Assembly: GCF_000330505.1 (NCBI RefSeq)
Contig: NW_004440286.1
Coordinates: 48,385-100,452 of the forward strand
Source: Entamoeba invadens IP1
Lineage: Eukaryota > Evosea > Mastigamoebida > Endamoebidae
Reading direction: 5' to 3'
DNA length: 52,068 nucleotides
Part shown: piece after piece, positions 40,328-50,484 of the stretch
How positions within the stretch are numbered: position 1 is the first letter of the stretch
Layout: every line of letters starts with the position of its first letter
Program-made: the position numbers and the translations under genes
The notes under the pieces: generated by a model
Seen by the model: only the letters and a program-made list of their open reading frames with translations
What the model was told of the DNA's origin: nothing
The model's database searches: none

Positions 40328-41089
40328 GTGAAACAAAATCGTGTGATATTTAAGTTCCTTGCAGCCACTGGTATTCACCAAATGCAACTTGCCCGCCCTC
40401 TCCGCCTCATTCCATTGCTCTCAGAGTCCCTTGTGAGTTCGCCCCTCCCCAAAGAAAAGGAGACGGAGAGTTTAGACACAAAGAGAGGAAGTTCGGTCAA
40501 TGCACAGAAAGAGCGTCAGTTCAAGAATCAACAGGCGTATCAAGAGAGTTATTTATTAGCCCTTTTGAACCAATTTTTCTCAATCACTTTAGAACGCCCA
40601 GGAAAGCAATCGAAGATGACATCGTCCATGCCAATAGTCCTCTCTTTGGAGCTCAATGGCGACAATTACGATATCAAAGCAATGGCAGAGAAGCAGTGCG
40701 ACTTGATTCAAAAGGAAGAAGTCAGGAATGGAGTGTCCGAAAAGACCGTCTCGCGACGGTATAAGAAGAACGTGACCGCTTTCATGCAGACGTACTTGTT
40801 CGACTTCTGCGAACAACTTGGCTTTGTCTTCGACTCAAAAAGATCAAAACAGTCAAATAAGACCCTCCAAGTCGAACGAATCGAGAACGTCTATTTCAAC
40901 GGAAACCTCGTCGCGACGAAAGATGAAGTGTTGGAAAAGGGAAGGAGCATCTCACAATTCTTATTCGAAAGAGTCGATGGGAAGAAAAAACGAAGGGTCG
41001 TCCTCCCTGTTAATTGTGACGAACTCAAAAACTTCACACATGTCAACTACGTCTCAGAGTCGGAAAGCCTCTCGAAAGTCTTCTTGTAA
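40328..41089 (+). CDS. Basic protein of unknown function with a possible helix-turn-helix (up to 253 aa)
   Basis: The frame opens at 40328, but the Met at residue 19 (40382, MQLARPLRLIPLL) is a better start because the first 18 residues are poorly coding. The protein is lysine- and arginine-rich. Residues about 140-160 (VRNGVSEKTVSRRYKKNV) have the shape of a helix-turn-helix recognition segment, and helices flank it. Short segments such as QQAYQESYLLALLNQFF are likely amphipathic helices. This hints at a DNA-binding regulator, but I cannot assign a family. There is no signal peptide. Clear codon bias against the A/T-rich background supports it as a real gene. Confidence 0.65.
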   Translation: MKQNRVIFKFLAATGIHQMQLARPLRLIPLLSESLVSSPLPKEKETESLDTKRGSSVNAQKERQFKNQQAYQESYLLALLNQFFSITLERPGKQSKMTSSMPIVLSLELNGDNYDIKAMAEKQCDLIQKEEVRNGVSEKTVSRRYKKNVTAFMQTYLFDFCEQLGFVFDSKRSKQSNKTLQVERIENVYFNGNLVATKDEVLEKGRSISQFLFERVDGKKKRRVVLPVNCDELKNFTHVNYVSESESLSKVFL

Positions 41090-42151
41090 ATTATTCACGT
41101 TCTTTTTCGTTGGTTTTTTTACACGGGCAACTCATATGTTTTTCTATATTCATTGACATACACTTTTGTATTATACCCGATCGGTGGCTTTGTGACTCAC
41201 TCATTGAATTACTTGTATCGGAAATTTGTGTGTTTTTGGCGCGTTTTTGTCGCTTAAAAATGGCCGATTTAGTCAATAAATGTATTCATCATCGAAGGAA
41301 AAGATACGCAAAAAATGGGAAAAGATGTTGTTGTAGTGCGAACATTTTTTGTCGCTCCGTAAAAATGGAAATTTGTCAAGTTAAAAACCGACATTTGATT
41401 ATTTACTTGTTGTTTTAATGCAAGTCTGTTTTTGCCATTGTCTTGTTTTACATCCCCCATTTTCCCATTTGAATACTTTCCCACAATGTAAATTTGATTA
41501 TTTATTCGAAACTGAAAAAGAGACTTCTTGTAAAATATTACACTTTTACTTACACAATAAAGGCATTTAATGTGGTTTGGTGAGTTTTTAATAACAAAAA
41601 ATTGTTGTAAAGATATTTTCATAGTAAATACAACAAAGCAAGTCTAAGTGGTAAAACAAAAATTGAAAAACAAACCAATTTATTCGCCATTTTGATTTTT
41701 GTGACGCTTAAAATAGAAAATGGTTTTTTTTGGTGGAGATCAACAAGTGTAAATATTGCCTAAGTATTACCAATTCATTGTATTTAGCACATTTCCTTAT
41801 CAACTTTATACATGTGGTATCATAAAAAACCGTATTAACTTCATTTGTCATATGTTTTTGCAGACTTTTCTTCTCGACTCCATTTGTGTTTTGCTATTTG
41901 TAATCAAAAAAAGCTTTGTCTTTATATAGTTACTTATAATATCAGTTACTATACTTACTTCTATTATTTTTTGTCAAAATGATAGATAAATTGTTTTATT
42001 TTTAAACAATTTAAAAATAATAAAACATTTTTTAAAACAAAATTAAAAATAAAAAAATAATAACGTTTTCTAAAACATTAAAAAAAAATAAAACATTTTC
42101 TAAAACATTTTTTTAAACATTTTTTTAAACATTCGTAAACACTGATAAGCA
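41090..42151. other. Intergenic region between convergent genes
   Basis: About 1.1 kb. Small frames on both strands overlap each other and have no domain. The last 150 bases repeat AAAACATTTT-like units, a simple-sequence tract downstream of the TAPT1 gene. Confidence 0.5.
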
Positions 42152-43716
42152 CTAAGGTGGTATACGTCCCTTTTCCATTAAATATCTTCCTATTTTCTTC
42201 ATTTGAGTAACTAACCCGTCTGATTCGTAGTACGTTTGAGCAACAGTGACATACGCCAATTGCCTTAAAGCCGAACACAAAACAAATTTGAAGACATACG
42301 CCCCACCTCCAATTAGAGTCAAAAATGACCAACTCCATGTCTCACTCGGTATCGTCTTTAAAGAAAATGATATAAACAAAACGGTGAGTGGCACCACAGG
42401 TATTCCGAGTCTTCGATACGAGACCGTTGAACTATCCAGTGATGGTATTTTGAATGGTGCCTATCAATGATATTTTAATTATAATTATATACTTAAATAA
42501 ACTATATATATAAAATTTGTTTTTATACTCTGATGTTGAGAACAAACTTCACTTGTCGATATCAAGTCGTTCAGTAACACAAACCGCGACTTCTCGTAGA
42601 CACTCACAGGCACTTTATTGAATTTGCATATGAACATATGTTTAATGCAGTCGACGATGACTTCTGCGACCAAAATTGATAACAAAGAATAGACCATTGC
42701 CATCACCAGTTGTGGGTTACTCACTAAGTCCCAGTCGTAGCTCCCGAAGTTCGTCAAACACAATAAAATGATGAACGTGAAGATTTCAAAGATTTCGACG
42801 ATATCGGCACACACAATTTGAAAGACATTTTCAGGAAACATCCTCTTCCACACCGGAGATTTGATCTCAACAATATTGTTCGATACTAATAATGTTAAGA
42901 GAGCATATCCAGATGAGTTAATAGACACATTGAGCGCCATGATATGAAAGAATAACGTCAGTGTATGTGTCAGAGTCAGTCCAAATGTCATCAAAGAGAA
43001 GATGAAAACGTCACAGACCTTCTTTTGTTGCACAGAGAGTAACAGCGAGTTGTGTACATCGAGCGTGAATGCCGACAAGAGTCGATTAAACATTTCCAGT
43101 GCATTATAAAGGGCATATAACTTTAACACTGACTCCGCTCGTATGTAGTGATACACCTTTCCTATGTCTATCAGACTCACTATCCCCACACACATCAATG
43201 TCACAGTATACATAATACAGTCATACACACGCTTATAATGAACTATCTCCCCCTTAGTAAATAACACTCTCCATATATAACACACTATTCTCGTCGGCGT
43301 GAATAACAAGAATGATGTGAATGTGTCAATCGATATCAGCAACCCCACAAAGATCGTCTGTCTGTTATTGTGTATGCCGTGTATAATAAAAATATTAGAA
43401 AAGTCTAGTAATACTATTAAATACTATATTAATACTATTAATATAGTATTATGTAACAAACCAATTCTAAATAAAAAGGAGTCGTTACAAAACTCTTCAC
43501 TGAGTCGGGGATCGTATTGTCATTCGTGAGTTGCTGAGTTAAGTTGATCGACTGTGACAGTGTTGTTGAGACTCGTGTCGGAATAGGTGATTGAATTTCA
43601 ACGTCGAGGCCAACCAAATCACTCAGAACTATCTTTTTAATATTGTCACGGACATCCACAGTTTGAGTGGCTGTTTTTAGTACATTTGTGGGCGCTGGAG
43701 GATTCGGAGTACTCAT
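42152..43716 (-). CDS. TAPT1: TAPT1/EMP65-family membrane protein (three exons, 457 aa)
   Basis: Exons are 43462-43716, 42548-43357 and 42152-42460. Both introns start GTTTGT; they end in CAG (104 bp) and TAG (87 bp), and all junctions are in phase 0. Joining exons 1 and 2 gives PFYLEL-TIFVGLLISIDTF, which aligns without gaps to the PFxLE...G...C.D.F block of the family. Exon 2 holds the other hallmarks: DIGKVYHYIRAESVLKLY, ALNVSINSSGYALLTLLVSNN, EIKSPVWKRMFPENVFQI and ADIVEIFE. Exon 3 restores the C-terminal block SYRRLGIPVVPLT. Family members are multi-pass ER membrane proteins; yeast Emp65 helps protect folding soluble proteins, and human TAPT1 affects cilia and skeleton. The N-terminal 60 residues are Thr/Pro-rich and probably cytosolic. 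Confidence 0.88.
43420..43450. repeat. 15-bp perfect inverted repeat inside TAPT1 intron 1
   Basis: Two 15-base arms (AATACTATATTAATA and its complement) around one base. It fills a third of the 104-bp intron and could fold in the pre-mRNA, bringing the splice sites together. Confidence 0.6.
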
Positions 43717-44156
43717 GATTTATACAGTTCTTCGGTTTGTGTCTTGGAAGTAATTAACATTTGTTTTTTAGTATAGAATACAAAATGAGAATGACAAATA
43801 TTATAATTTATTTATAATTTATTTATAACTAGTTATAACATATTAACAAAATAAAAATATCGTTAATTAAAAAATAATGTTAATTAACAATTACGCTCAT
43901 TAATTAAAAAAACTATTTATTATTATTATTAATAAAAAAATCAAAAATTATAATATATTTTATTATATATTTCTAACAAACAAATTTGGTAACAAAATAA
44001 TTAAAATGCCCAACTAAAAAATAAAACACTAAAATTACATCAAAAATTCATATAACAAAAAAATCTAACGCAAAAATTATAAAATGGTCAATTGAGTCGA
44101 ACAGTGCGAAAACCCTATTAATTTCTGTTCCTCTTACTTTCTATCACATCGAACGA
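43717..44156. other. Divergent promoter region of TAPT1 and TSR3
   Basis: It is 440 bp, mostly A/T, between two divergent genes. It should contain both promoters, but no element is distinct enough to call. Confidence 0.55.
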
Positions 44157-44840
44157 ATGCAACATCACACAGGGACAAAGCTGTATATGTGGGACTTTTG
44201 CCAATGTGATCCCAAGAAGTGTTCTGGTCGCAAATTAGTCCGTCAAAAGTTAGTGAAGACGCTTCCGGTGACCTCAGCGTTTCATGGGATATGTTTAACC
44301 CCCGACTCTTCTGCCACCCTCTTTCTCCCGAGTGATGTCGAGCTGATTAAAAAAGCTGGTCTAGCTGTGATCGATTGTTCTTGGAATGAGTATTCTGCCG
44401 GTCGTGGTGTCGATGAAGTGAAACGCTTGAAGTATCGGAACGGCCGTTTTCTACCTTTTTTGATGGCCGGAAACCCTATTAACTTTGGGCGGCCCTTCAA
44501 ATTGAATTGTGCCGAGGCCTTAGCTGGTGCTTTAGCTATCTGTGGGTTAGAAGACGATGCAAAGAGTGTGATGGAAGTATTTACATGGGGCCAGACCTTT
44601 TTAGATATCAACAAGAAGGTGATCGATGAGTATAAAGAGTGTACAACCCTAGAAGAGGTCTTAGCCGTTCAAAAGGCGTATTCGGAAAATGGCGAAGACG
44701 AAAAAGAAAGAAAAGAGAAAGAACGACAAAAGATGTTTGACATCCCAGATAGTGACGACGATGAGTTGGAAGGCTTCTATAACCCAAATCGAAATGTAGA
44801 TGACGAAGAAAGTGGGGACGATGATGATGATTCAAATTAA
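44157..44840 (+). CDS. TSR3: 18S rRNA aminocarboxypropyltransferase
   Basis: Tsr3 adds the aminocarboxypropyl group from S-adenosylmethionine to a hypermodified pseudouridine-derived base of 18S rRNA, a late step in small-subunit maturation in the cytoplasm. The RLI-like N-terminal block MWDFCQCDPKKCSGRKL (residues 11-27) is typical. The core that follows has CLTPDSSATLFLPSD, AVIDCSWNEY, RFLPFLMAGNPINFGRP and LNCAEALAGALAICG, which make the SAM and substrate sites. The C-terminal 45 residues are acidic (DSDDDELEG, then EESGDDDDD), as in many eukaryotic Tsr3 proteins. At 227 residues it is of normal compact length. It is divergent from TAPT1 and converges on the gene at 45034. Confidence 0.95.
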   Translation: MQHHTGTKLYMWDFCQCDPKKCSGRKLVRQKLVKTLPVTSAFHGICLTPDSSATLFLPSDVELIKKAGLAVIDCSWNEYSAGRGVDEVKRLKYRNGRFLPFLMAGNPINFGRPFKLNCAEALAGALAICGLEDDAKSVMEVFTWGQTFLDINKKVIDEYKECTTLEEVLAVQKAYSENGEDEKERKEKERQKMFDIPDSDDDELEGFYNPNRNVDDEESGDDDDDSN

Positions 44841-44841
44841 T

Positions 44842-44970
44842 ATTAACGAGCTGTTTTTAATTTCCGTCATGGGTCTTCGGCGTGTTCTTCATGGTCAAAT
44901 AATTAACGAGCTGTTGCTGTTATTTCTTTATGAAAAAACAACGAAAATAAAAAATAAACTCGTTAATTAT
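44842..44970. repeat. Direct and inverted repeats in the TSR3 3' flank
   Basis: ATTAACGAGCTGTT occurs at 44842-44855 and again at 44902-44915. ATAATTAACGAG at 44899-44910 is perfectly inverted at 44959-44970, giving a 12-bp stem with a 48-base loop. The structure lies between two convergent genes and could mark 3' ends. Confidence 0.6.
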
Positions 44971-45033
44971 CGACACGTATACCCACCTATTTCAACAAGC
45001 GAAGAAGTTAAACCGTTTTCCATTCAATTTAAA

Positions 45034-46029
45034 TTACTCGAGTAATTTAAAATCAGCGGATTTTGACCTTCCCCAAAACATCGCATTAATATGAGGCCGT
45101 TGAAAAGCATTCTTTGGCTCTTTTAAAGGCTTTATTCTCACTAAAGGGATTTGACTGACTTGTTGGGAAAATTGAGAGAACTGAAGAGCTAAGTGATGAA
45201 CGACTCGGAGCTTCCTTAATTCAGCTAAGTCATATTCTTCGTTTAATAGAAGTTGACAGTAATCAATCCAATCGATCACTGTGACTGTATTTTCATATAA
45301 TAAAAGATCAGAGACGGCGCGGATGAATGGGGATATCTGTTTGATATGACTTAAAAGGCGCTTGAGTAACTCTAATGGACACAAGAAGCACTCAAAGGTG
45401 ATACACACATAGTTCATCACGACGTAAGCAAATTCCCTCTTTAAAAGGATGTCGGCGTCAGTGGAAATTACAACGGATTTGAGTGTATTGACGTCCTCAG
45501 AAAGTCCGTCTAAGACTCGCAATCTGGACATGAAGTCTTTTTCTTCATAAAAAAAGACTCCACACGTCCAGTTTTCGATATTTTTCTCATTGTTGAGTGT
45601 AAAATTTAACACAAAAAGTTCTAAGAGCCACTCAATGTGTTTTGTGAAAATCACGTTTTTGTTCCGATAAAGTAAATCTTCTTCTGTTCTTATCCGTTGC
45701 GGGATATTCATCGAAAACGATGAGGGGTAATTGCGAAAATATTGTACTATAGAATTGGTTGTATCATACCATAAGAGATATACTATAGTATATAGTAAAT
45801 TATAATACTCTCTTTGACTCTTGATTGTTACTATCCGTTCACTTATTGTTTGTAATAACGATGGAGGACAGAGCCCTTGATTCACTAGAAGTGTCGTTTT
45901 TAATTCGTTCAAGTACTTGTCCTCGACGTCTCTATCATTCTGACTACACTTTTTCATCAATTTCATTTCCTCCTTTGCTATCCGCGAACTGTTCAACATA
46001 TTTTGAGCACGTTTTATAAGATCCTTCAT
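45034..46029 (-). CDS. Helical protein of unknown function (331 aa)
   Basis: I do not recognise the family. The sequence is almost all helix, rich in Leu and Glu, with a lysine-rich N-terminus (MKDLIKRAQNML). There is no signal peptide or clear membrane segment, although several stretches (YVCITFECFLCPLELLKRLL, FSQFSQQVSQIPL) are hydrophobic enough to pack in a helical bundle. Such all-helical proteins are often scaffolds, but nothing here fixes a role. It ends KSADFKLLE close to the 3' end of TSR3, with the inverted repeat in the 193-bp gap. The single frame is intact. Confidence 0.7.
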   Translation of the reverse strand: MKDLIKRAQNMLNSSRIAKEEMKLMKKCSQNDRDVEDKYLNELKTTLLVNQGLCPPSLLQTISERIVTIKSQREYYNLLYTIVYLLWYDTTNSIVQYFRNYPSSFSMNIPQRIRTEEDLLYRNKNVIFTKHIEWLLELFVLNFTLNNEKNIENWTCGVFFYEEKDFMSRLRVLDGLSEDVNTLKSVVISTDADILLKREFAYVVMNYVCITFECFLCPLELLKRLLSHIKQISPFIRAVSDLLLYENTVTVIDWIDYCQLLLNEEYDLAELRKLRVVHHLALQFSQFSQQVSQIPLVRIKPLKEPKNAFQRPHINAMFWGRSKSADFKLLE

Positions 46030-46388
46030 GGCTCTCTATTGGTTGAGATTATATATTCTTTTGCATCAAAAAAAAACACTTTTTGAATTTGTTATTTCCA
46101 TTTGGACGATTTTACAACTTTTTTGACCTCATTCCCTTATTAAAAAATTTTAACATCAATTTCTTGTGTTGTATTCATCGTGGTTGGACAAATATATAAT
46201 TTAATCAATTATCAATTATAATTTTTACTAAAGATAATAGTTTTCATAAAGTCTTTGTCCATTTCTGAATTGAAATTCAATATAAATTTGACAAATCACC
46301 AAATCGCTCAAATATTTTTTTTTCATCAAAAATGCGTTGAAAAAAAATTAAAAATGAAAAAAACATTTTGAATAACATTAATTAAAAT
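46030..46388. other. AT-rich spacer between unknown gene and ALG1
   Basis: It is 359 bp, A/T-rich, the 5' flank of the gene at 45034 and the 3' flank of ALG1. No feature is visible. Confidence 0.6.
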
Positions 46389-47971
46389 TTAGTCTTTCTT
46401 AACTCTCTCCTGTTTTTCTCCTCTAAAATACGGTTCAACGACATCTCTCCAATTCTGACTCCAAGTGATGTTATTTTGCTCACTGACATCTATATATAAT
46501 TCATTTGTCCTAAAGAAAGACATATTCTATACATATAGCATTTTTAATTAATTATTATAATTTAATTATTTAATTAACAAATAAACTATATATAAACTCT
46601 TTCAAAAGAATACAAACAAACTCTTCTTCATTGTACCAAGAAAGACTTGTCTCCCTTGTTCGTTAATAATATTCTTCTCAAACAAAATTTCAAGTTGTTG
46701 GGCATCATCGAAACAATAACCAAATTTACCTTCAACCACAAGTTCCGTCTTAAGTGCCGGATATCCTCGAGCAAAGACAGGAAGACCACATCCATACATG
46801 TCTAACACTTTCATAGGCAAATCAAGCTGAGAAGAGCTTTGGTGTAATGAAATGCCAAAGTCACAAGAACTGAGGACTTTGGGATAGTCCTCATGAGTCA
46901 ACCAAATTGGTACAACACACACCCTTTGCATGTTTTCCTCTGCAATTTTCTTTTCATAGAATTCTTTGAGTGGTCCACGTCCAGTAATAAAGATTAGCAG
47001 TTTTGGGACTTTTTCATTCAATTTTTCTTCAATTTTTTCGTACTTGAGTAACGCGTCAAATAAGACGGAAAAGTCCTCGTCAGGTGTCCAACTTGTCGAC
47101 GAAACTCCTATGATCACTTTTTCCGTCTTGTTTCTGAATAGTTCCAAAATAGCTTTTGCGTTTTGTGGTAACAAATGTTCGATTTGCTTAAAAATGTTAT
47201 ACCGACTAGTTTCCGTTTGTGTTAAAGAAACAAAAGGTTTATCGTATAACACAGTGATTAATTCTTGGTGTATTTTGTGTTCTATTAAAAACATTTTCAT
47301 TGCCTCTGTGACAGTAAAGTGATAATCAAAATACCTCGGTAGAAATAATTCATACCATTTCAGGGCTTGAATAACAAAATTTGATTCTTTCATGTTATGG
47401 ACATTCATCACTATAGAATACGCAGTGTTATGCCAATCGACTATAACTTTGCAGCCAGTCAAAAATTTTACTATAGCGGCAATGAAGAACGATGGAAGTG
47501 ATGGCGGATTTTGAATGAGAATATGACTGCACGCTGGCATCTTGAACAGCAGATGCTATTTGTAACTCACACTCGATAAACTATAGAGTATAATACATTG
47601 AACTATAATTAATAACAAACATAGAAGAGTTGGAAAGCTAAGAAAATAAACTTCACTGGAGCATAACACGTGAGCCAGACTACTGTTCTCAAAGGAAAGT
47701 TCTTGAGAGGGGGCAACACTGATAAACTATAGAGTGTTATATTTTTGTTTTGAACGATATCTGCGATGGGTTCCGTTTCTCTATAACATATGACAGAAAC
47801 TGGACTGGTCCGTGAAAGCTCAATCGCGTGGAACTCCATACGTGGTGATCGTCCTATGTCACCTAATACAATCAAAGCTACATGCATGTCCTGTGTTTTT
47901 CGAGTCACTCGGATTAACACTACAAACAAAAATATGACCGCTAACACCCAAAGAATCACTGACATCTCCAA
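46389..47971 (-). CDS. ALG1: Chitobiosyldiphosphodolichol beta-mannosyltransferase (three exons, 469 aa)
   Basis: Alg1 adds the first mannose, from GDP-mannose, to dolichol-linked chitobiose on the cytosolic face of the ER. Exons are 47621-47971, 46618-47555 and 46389-46509. Introns of 65 and 108 bp start GTTTGT and end TAG; the phases are 0 and 2. Exon 1 gives an N-terminal membrane anchor (residues 4-21) and VLGDIGRSPRM (37-45). Exon 2 starts HLLFK and has ILIQNPPSLP, VDWHN (156), HFTVTEAM, the GT4-type ITGRGPLK (307) and DLPMKVLDMYGCGLPV (362), all Alg1 signatures. Exon 3 is short but restores the conserved ending TWSQNWRDVVEPYF. Without it the protein would stop in intron sequence as KKSLFVFF. 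Length is normal for the family. Confidence 0.93.
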
Positions 47972-48361
47972 TTCAAATTTTGAAGTTCTTTGTTAATTAT
48001 AATAATTATAATAATTATTATAATTATTATAATTAATATCAATTATCATTAAGTATAATAATATTTACTTACACAATATCAATTATTAATTATAAATAAT
48101 TATAAATAAATTGTTTAATACATTTTTCGTAACAAATAGTTACTGATCATATAAATTTTATTAATATTTATATTATAGTTTTATTATGTGAATTTTAAAA
48201 AAAGATAACTATTCAATTTTGACTCAAAATTATTGAGTATTTATACTTATTAGTAAAATATAGTATTTAATAAACTATAAATACATACAAAAACGAAAAT
48301 AGAAAAAGAATAATACAGTTATAAATATATAATAAAAAAGCCATAAATTATAGTAAATGGT
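47972..48361. other. AT-rich spacer upstream of ALG1
   Basis: It is 390 bp of nearly pure A/T. It contains the 44-bp palindrome and otherwise nothing recognisable. Confidence 0.6.
47993..48036. repeat. 44-bp perfect palindrome upstream of ALG1
   Basis: A/T-only sequence with two 22-base arms and no loop, 22 bases upstream of the ALG1 start codon. It could form a cruciform or a hairpin in the leader. Confidence 0.7.
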
Positions 48362-49018
48362 TCAAACAGAGAATGTGTTTGAGATTGCGGATGGAATGAA
48401 AGTGATGTCCCACTTTGTGACGTAATTGATCGCCTCTATCGAACAGTCACCCCTAAAATACCTAATTTCATATTCTTTTCCTTTTTCGAAGAAATCAGAA
48501 TTTACTCTAAAGAAACACTCTTTCTTTGCAGACGAAAAAAAATGTTTGGTGTGGTCAATCATGTGTTTTTCTCGCATCGAGTCAGTGGAACTGAAAAAAA
48601 CTCCAAAATAATCACCTTTGAAAGGTGAGTGATTGAGAGTGACGGAAAGAACGGACTTTTGGGGAAGGAAATTTGCAGAAATTTGTAATGCGGGAACCTT
48701 TGTCACGTGAATCTTCTTCTCTGTGTAAAGCTCCAAGTACTTCAACCCTTCCATTCGTAGAATTTTGACATCATAAAATCCATCAGGAAGGTTAATAGGA
48801 AACTGGTATTGCTGTTGCTCCTTCTGTAACGGAAGAAGGGACGTGTAGTTCTTTAGCTTAAACCGCCGGAAGCAGTAGAGGCCAAGACAGACATTATCAA
48901 TATCAAAATCGGGGGGACATATGAAGTCAACATCAAGACGAAACTTCATCTCGTCCTCTTCCAAAGGTACGTACGAAAACGCGATGTACTTTGAAAAGTC
49001 GATTATTCCATTACTCAT
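48362..49018 (-). CDS. Beta-sandwich protein, possibly SKICH-like (218 aa)
   Basis: The protein appears to be built of two beta-sandwich segments of about 100 residues. The second, VLSVTLNHSPFKGDYFGVFF to KGKEYEIRYFRGD (about 120-195), recalls the SKICH fold, in which a DWVGIF-like turn and a final YE-RYF strand are conserved. The first segment (residues about 10-105) has a similar outline with LGLYCFRRFKL and GFYDVKIL. SKICH domains target membranes or bind partners in animals. The match is weak, so this is a shape-based suggestion only. There is no signal peptide or membrane helix, and the frame is intact. Confidence 0.6.
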   Translation of the reverse strand: MSNGIIDFSKYIAFSYVPLEEDEMKFRLDVDFICPPDFDIDNVCLGLYCFRRFKLKNYTSLLPLQKEQQQYQFPINLPDGFYDVKILRMEGLKYLELYTEKKIHVTKVPALQISANFLPQKSVLSVTLNHSPFKGDYFGVFFSSTDSMREKHMIDHTKHFFSSAKKECFFRVNSDFFEKGKEYEIRYFRGDCSIEAINYVTKWDITFIPSAISNTFSV

Positions 49019-49374
49019 ACCAACTATATAAGCTATTTGTTTCTTTTTAGTTTATATTAAAATCATCCATTTGTTTCGTTTTGAAAAAACAAATGAAATT
49101 AGAAAAATATTATTAATTAAATTTACTATATTTTATTATAAAAAAATTACTAGAAACTAATTAATTAATACTATAATTAATACTATAATTAATATAATAA
49201 TTAATACTATATTTATTAATAATATTATTAATAATAATGGTAAAGTGTGTATGATTGTTTAACGGACATTGTTAAAAGCTAAAAACAACCCACTCGAACA
49301 AAAAAAGAATTTCATTTCAAGTGTAAAACAAAAGTTTATGAACTTCAAAATTCTGAACTTTAAATAACGAGGGA
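49019..49374. other. Divergent spacer with an Entamoeba-type promoter
   Basis: It is 356 bp between divergent genes. At 49337-49345 the bases TATGAACTT resemble the Entamoeba GAAC promoter element, with an initiator-like CAAAATTCT just downstream and the EF-hand start codon at 49375. Confidence 0.45.
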
Positions 49375-49803
49375 ATGAGTGTGGACGTGTCTTCCGAGCA
49401 ACTAGCAACCGTCTTCGATATATTGGACGTTTCCAAAAAGGGATTTTTAGAGCTTTCCGATGTGAAAGAGATTTTCAAATCAAAAGGCATTCAGTTGAGT
49501 GAGGAGGATCTGGTCGACGCTTTCAAGGCTTTTGACACAAATGGCGACCAAAAAATTGACAGCGCCGAGTTTGTTGCGGGTCTCAGCGAAAAGTTGAAAA
49601 AAGTGTCGACTGCTGAAGAGTTGACAACTGCCTTCAAAGCATTTGACACAGAAAACAGTGGAGTACTTGACACCAAGACTTTGACTGAGGAATTACTGAA
49701 GATGGAAAACCCACCTTCACAAAAGCAAATTGACAGTCTCAATAAAATCGCGGCTCAGGATGACGGGTTTCACTACGACTTGTTTGTAAAAGCTGCTTGC
49801 TAA
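49375..49803 (+). CDS. Calmodulin-like EF-hand protein (142 aa)
   Basis: The length and layout are those of calmodulin or troponin C, with four EF-hand positions. Only the second loop (residues 54-65, DTNGDQKIDSAE) is canonical and should bind calcium. Loop one (18-29, DVSKKGFLELSD) has Lys at position five and Asp at position twelve. Loop three (91-102, DTENSGVLDTKT) ends in Thr instead of Glu, and the fourth has lost the pattern. So it is probably a one-site calcium sensor or a light-chain-like partner rather than true calmodulin. A GAAC-like element and a short leader precede the start. There are no introns. Confidence 0.9.
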   Translation: MSVDVSSEQLATVFDILDVSKKGFLELSDVKEIFKSKGIQLSEEDLVDAFKAFDTNGDQKIDSAEFVAGLSEKLKKVSTAEELTTAFKAFDTENSGVLDTKTLTEELLKMENPPSQKQIDSLNKIAAQDDGFHYDLFVKAAC

Positions 49804-50052
49804 CTATTTTTGCCGTGTTCTATTTCGTTATATCATATCGGTTTTATATTTTTTTTTACAGCATAACTAGTGTTAATTTAATACCGATATAATACTATAA
49901 TACTATAATAATAAATAATAATATAATACTAAAATAATAATAAATAATAATATTAAGGTTATTTGTTATGAAAAGTACCATACCATGATAAATAAAATAC
50001 TATAATTAATAGTACAGTAATTTACTAGTAGAGAGAAACAGTAAAAAGTAAA

Positions 50053-50484
50053 TCAATCTTTTTTGAGTTCTTTGACAATTTTCTGGCAAGCCTTGTAGCA
50101 GGAATTGTCTTTGGTTGGGAAAACCAAGGCGCAAGTTGTAAGGTGTTCCGAGCCGGACATTTCACCCAAAGTTTTTCTGGAGTCGACGTAGATGTAAGCG
50201 ACACCGACAGACTTCATATAAGAAGGGATGTGTGTGATGATGTCGATTGGTGTGACATCCCCAGCAATTATACAAAGAGACTTTGAGAGCTTTTCACCAT
50301 CTTTGCATGTTGTTGCTGTTTTCATAGTGTCTTTAATCCCACGTTTCAAACACTTGTCGTCTATCGCTTCCTTTAATAACTTCTTCAATTTCTGTTGCAT
50401 TTTCTCATCGGCAAGAGGCTTAGCAATTGGGACTAAATGTGTCACTGGGTGTGATTCACTGCTGCTGTCGTCACTGCTGCTCAT
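50053..50484 (-). CDS. NHP2: H/ACA snoRNP protein NHP2 (L7Ae family)
   Basis: Nhp2 is a core part of H/ACA snoRNPs, which guide pseudouridine formation in rRNA. The protein has 143 residues and one L7Ae/L30e RNA-binding domain. CLKRGIKDTMK (about 45-55), CIIAGDVTPIDIITHIP (71-87) and VAYIYVDSRKTLGEMSG match Nhp2 more closely than Snu13 or ribosomal L7Ae. The Ser/Asp-rich N-terminus (MSSSDDSSSES) is a typical acidic tail. The frame is intact and there is no intron. Its neighbourhood with TSR3 is probably chance, but both act in rRNA maturation. Confidence 0.93.
   Translation of the reverse strand: MSSSDDSSSESHPVTHLVPIAKPLADEKMQQKLKKLLKEAIDDKCLKRGIKDTMKTATTCKDGEKLSKSLCIIAGDVTPIDIITHIPSYMKSVGVAYIYVDSRKTLGEMSGSEHLTTCALVFPTKDNSCYKACQKIVKELKKD

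Noticed and set aside
44800..45045. 81-codon frame crossing the TSR3/331-aa junction
   Set aside because: It overlaps the ends of two better supported genes and the repeat structure; it is a shadow frame.
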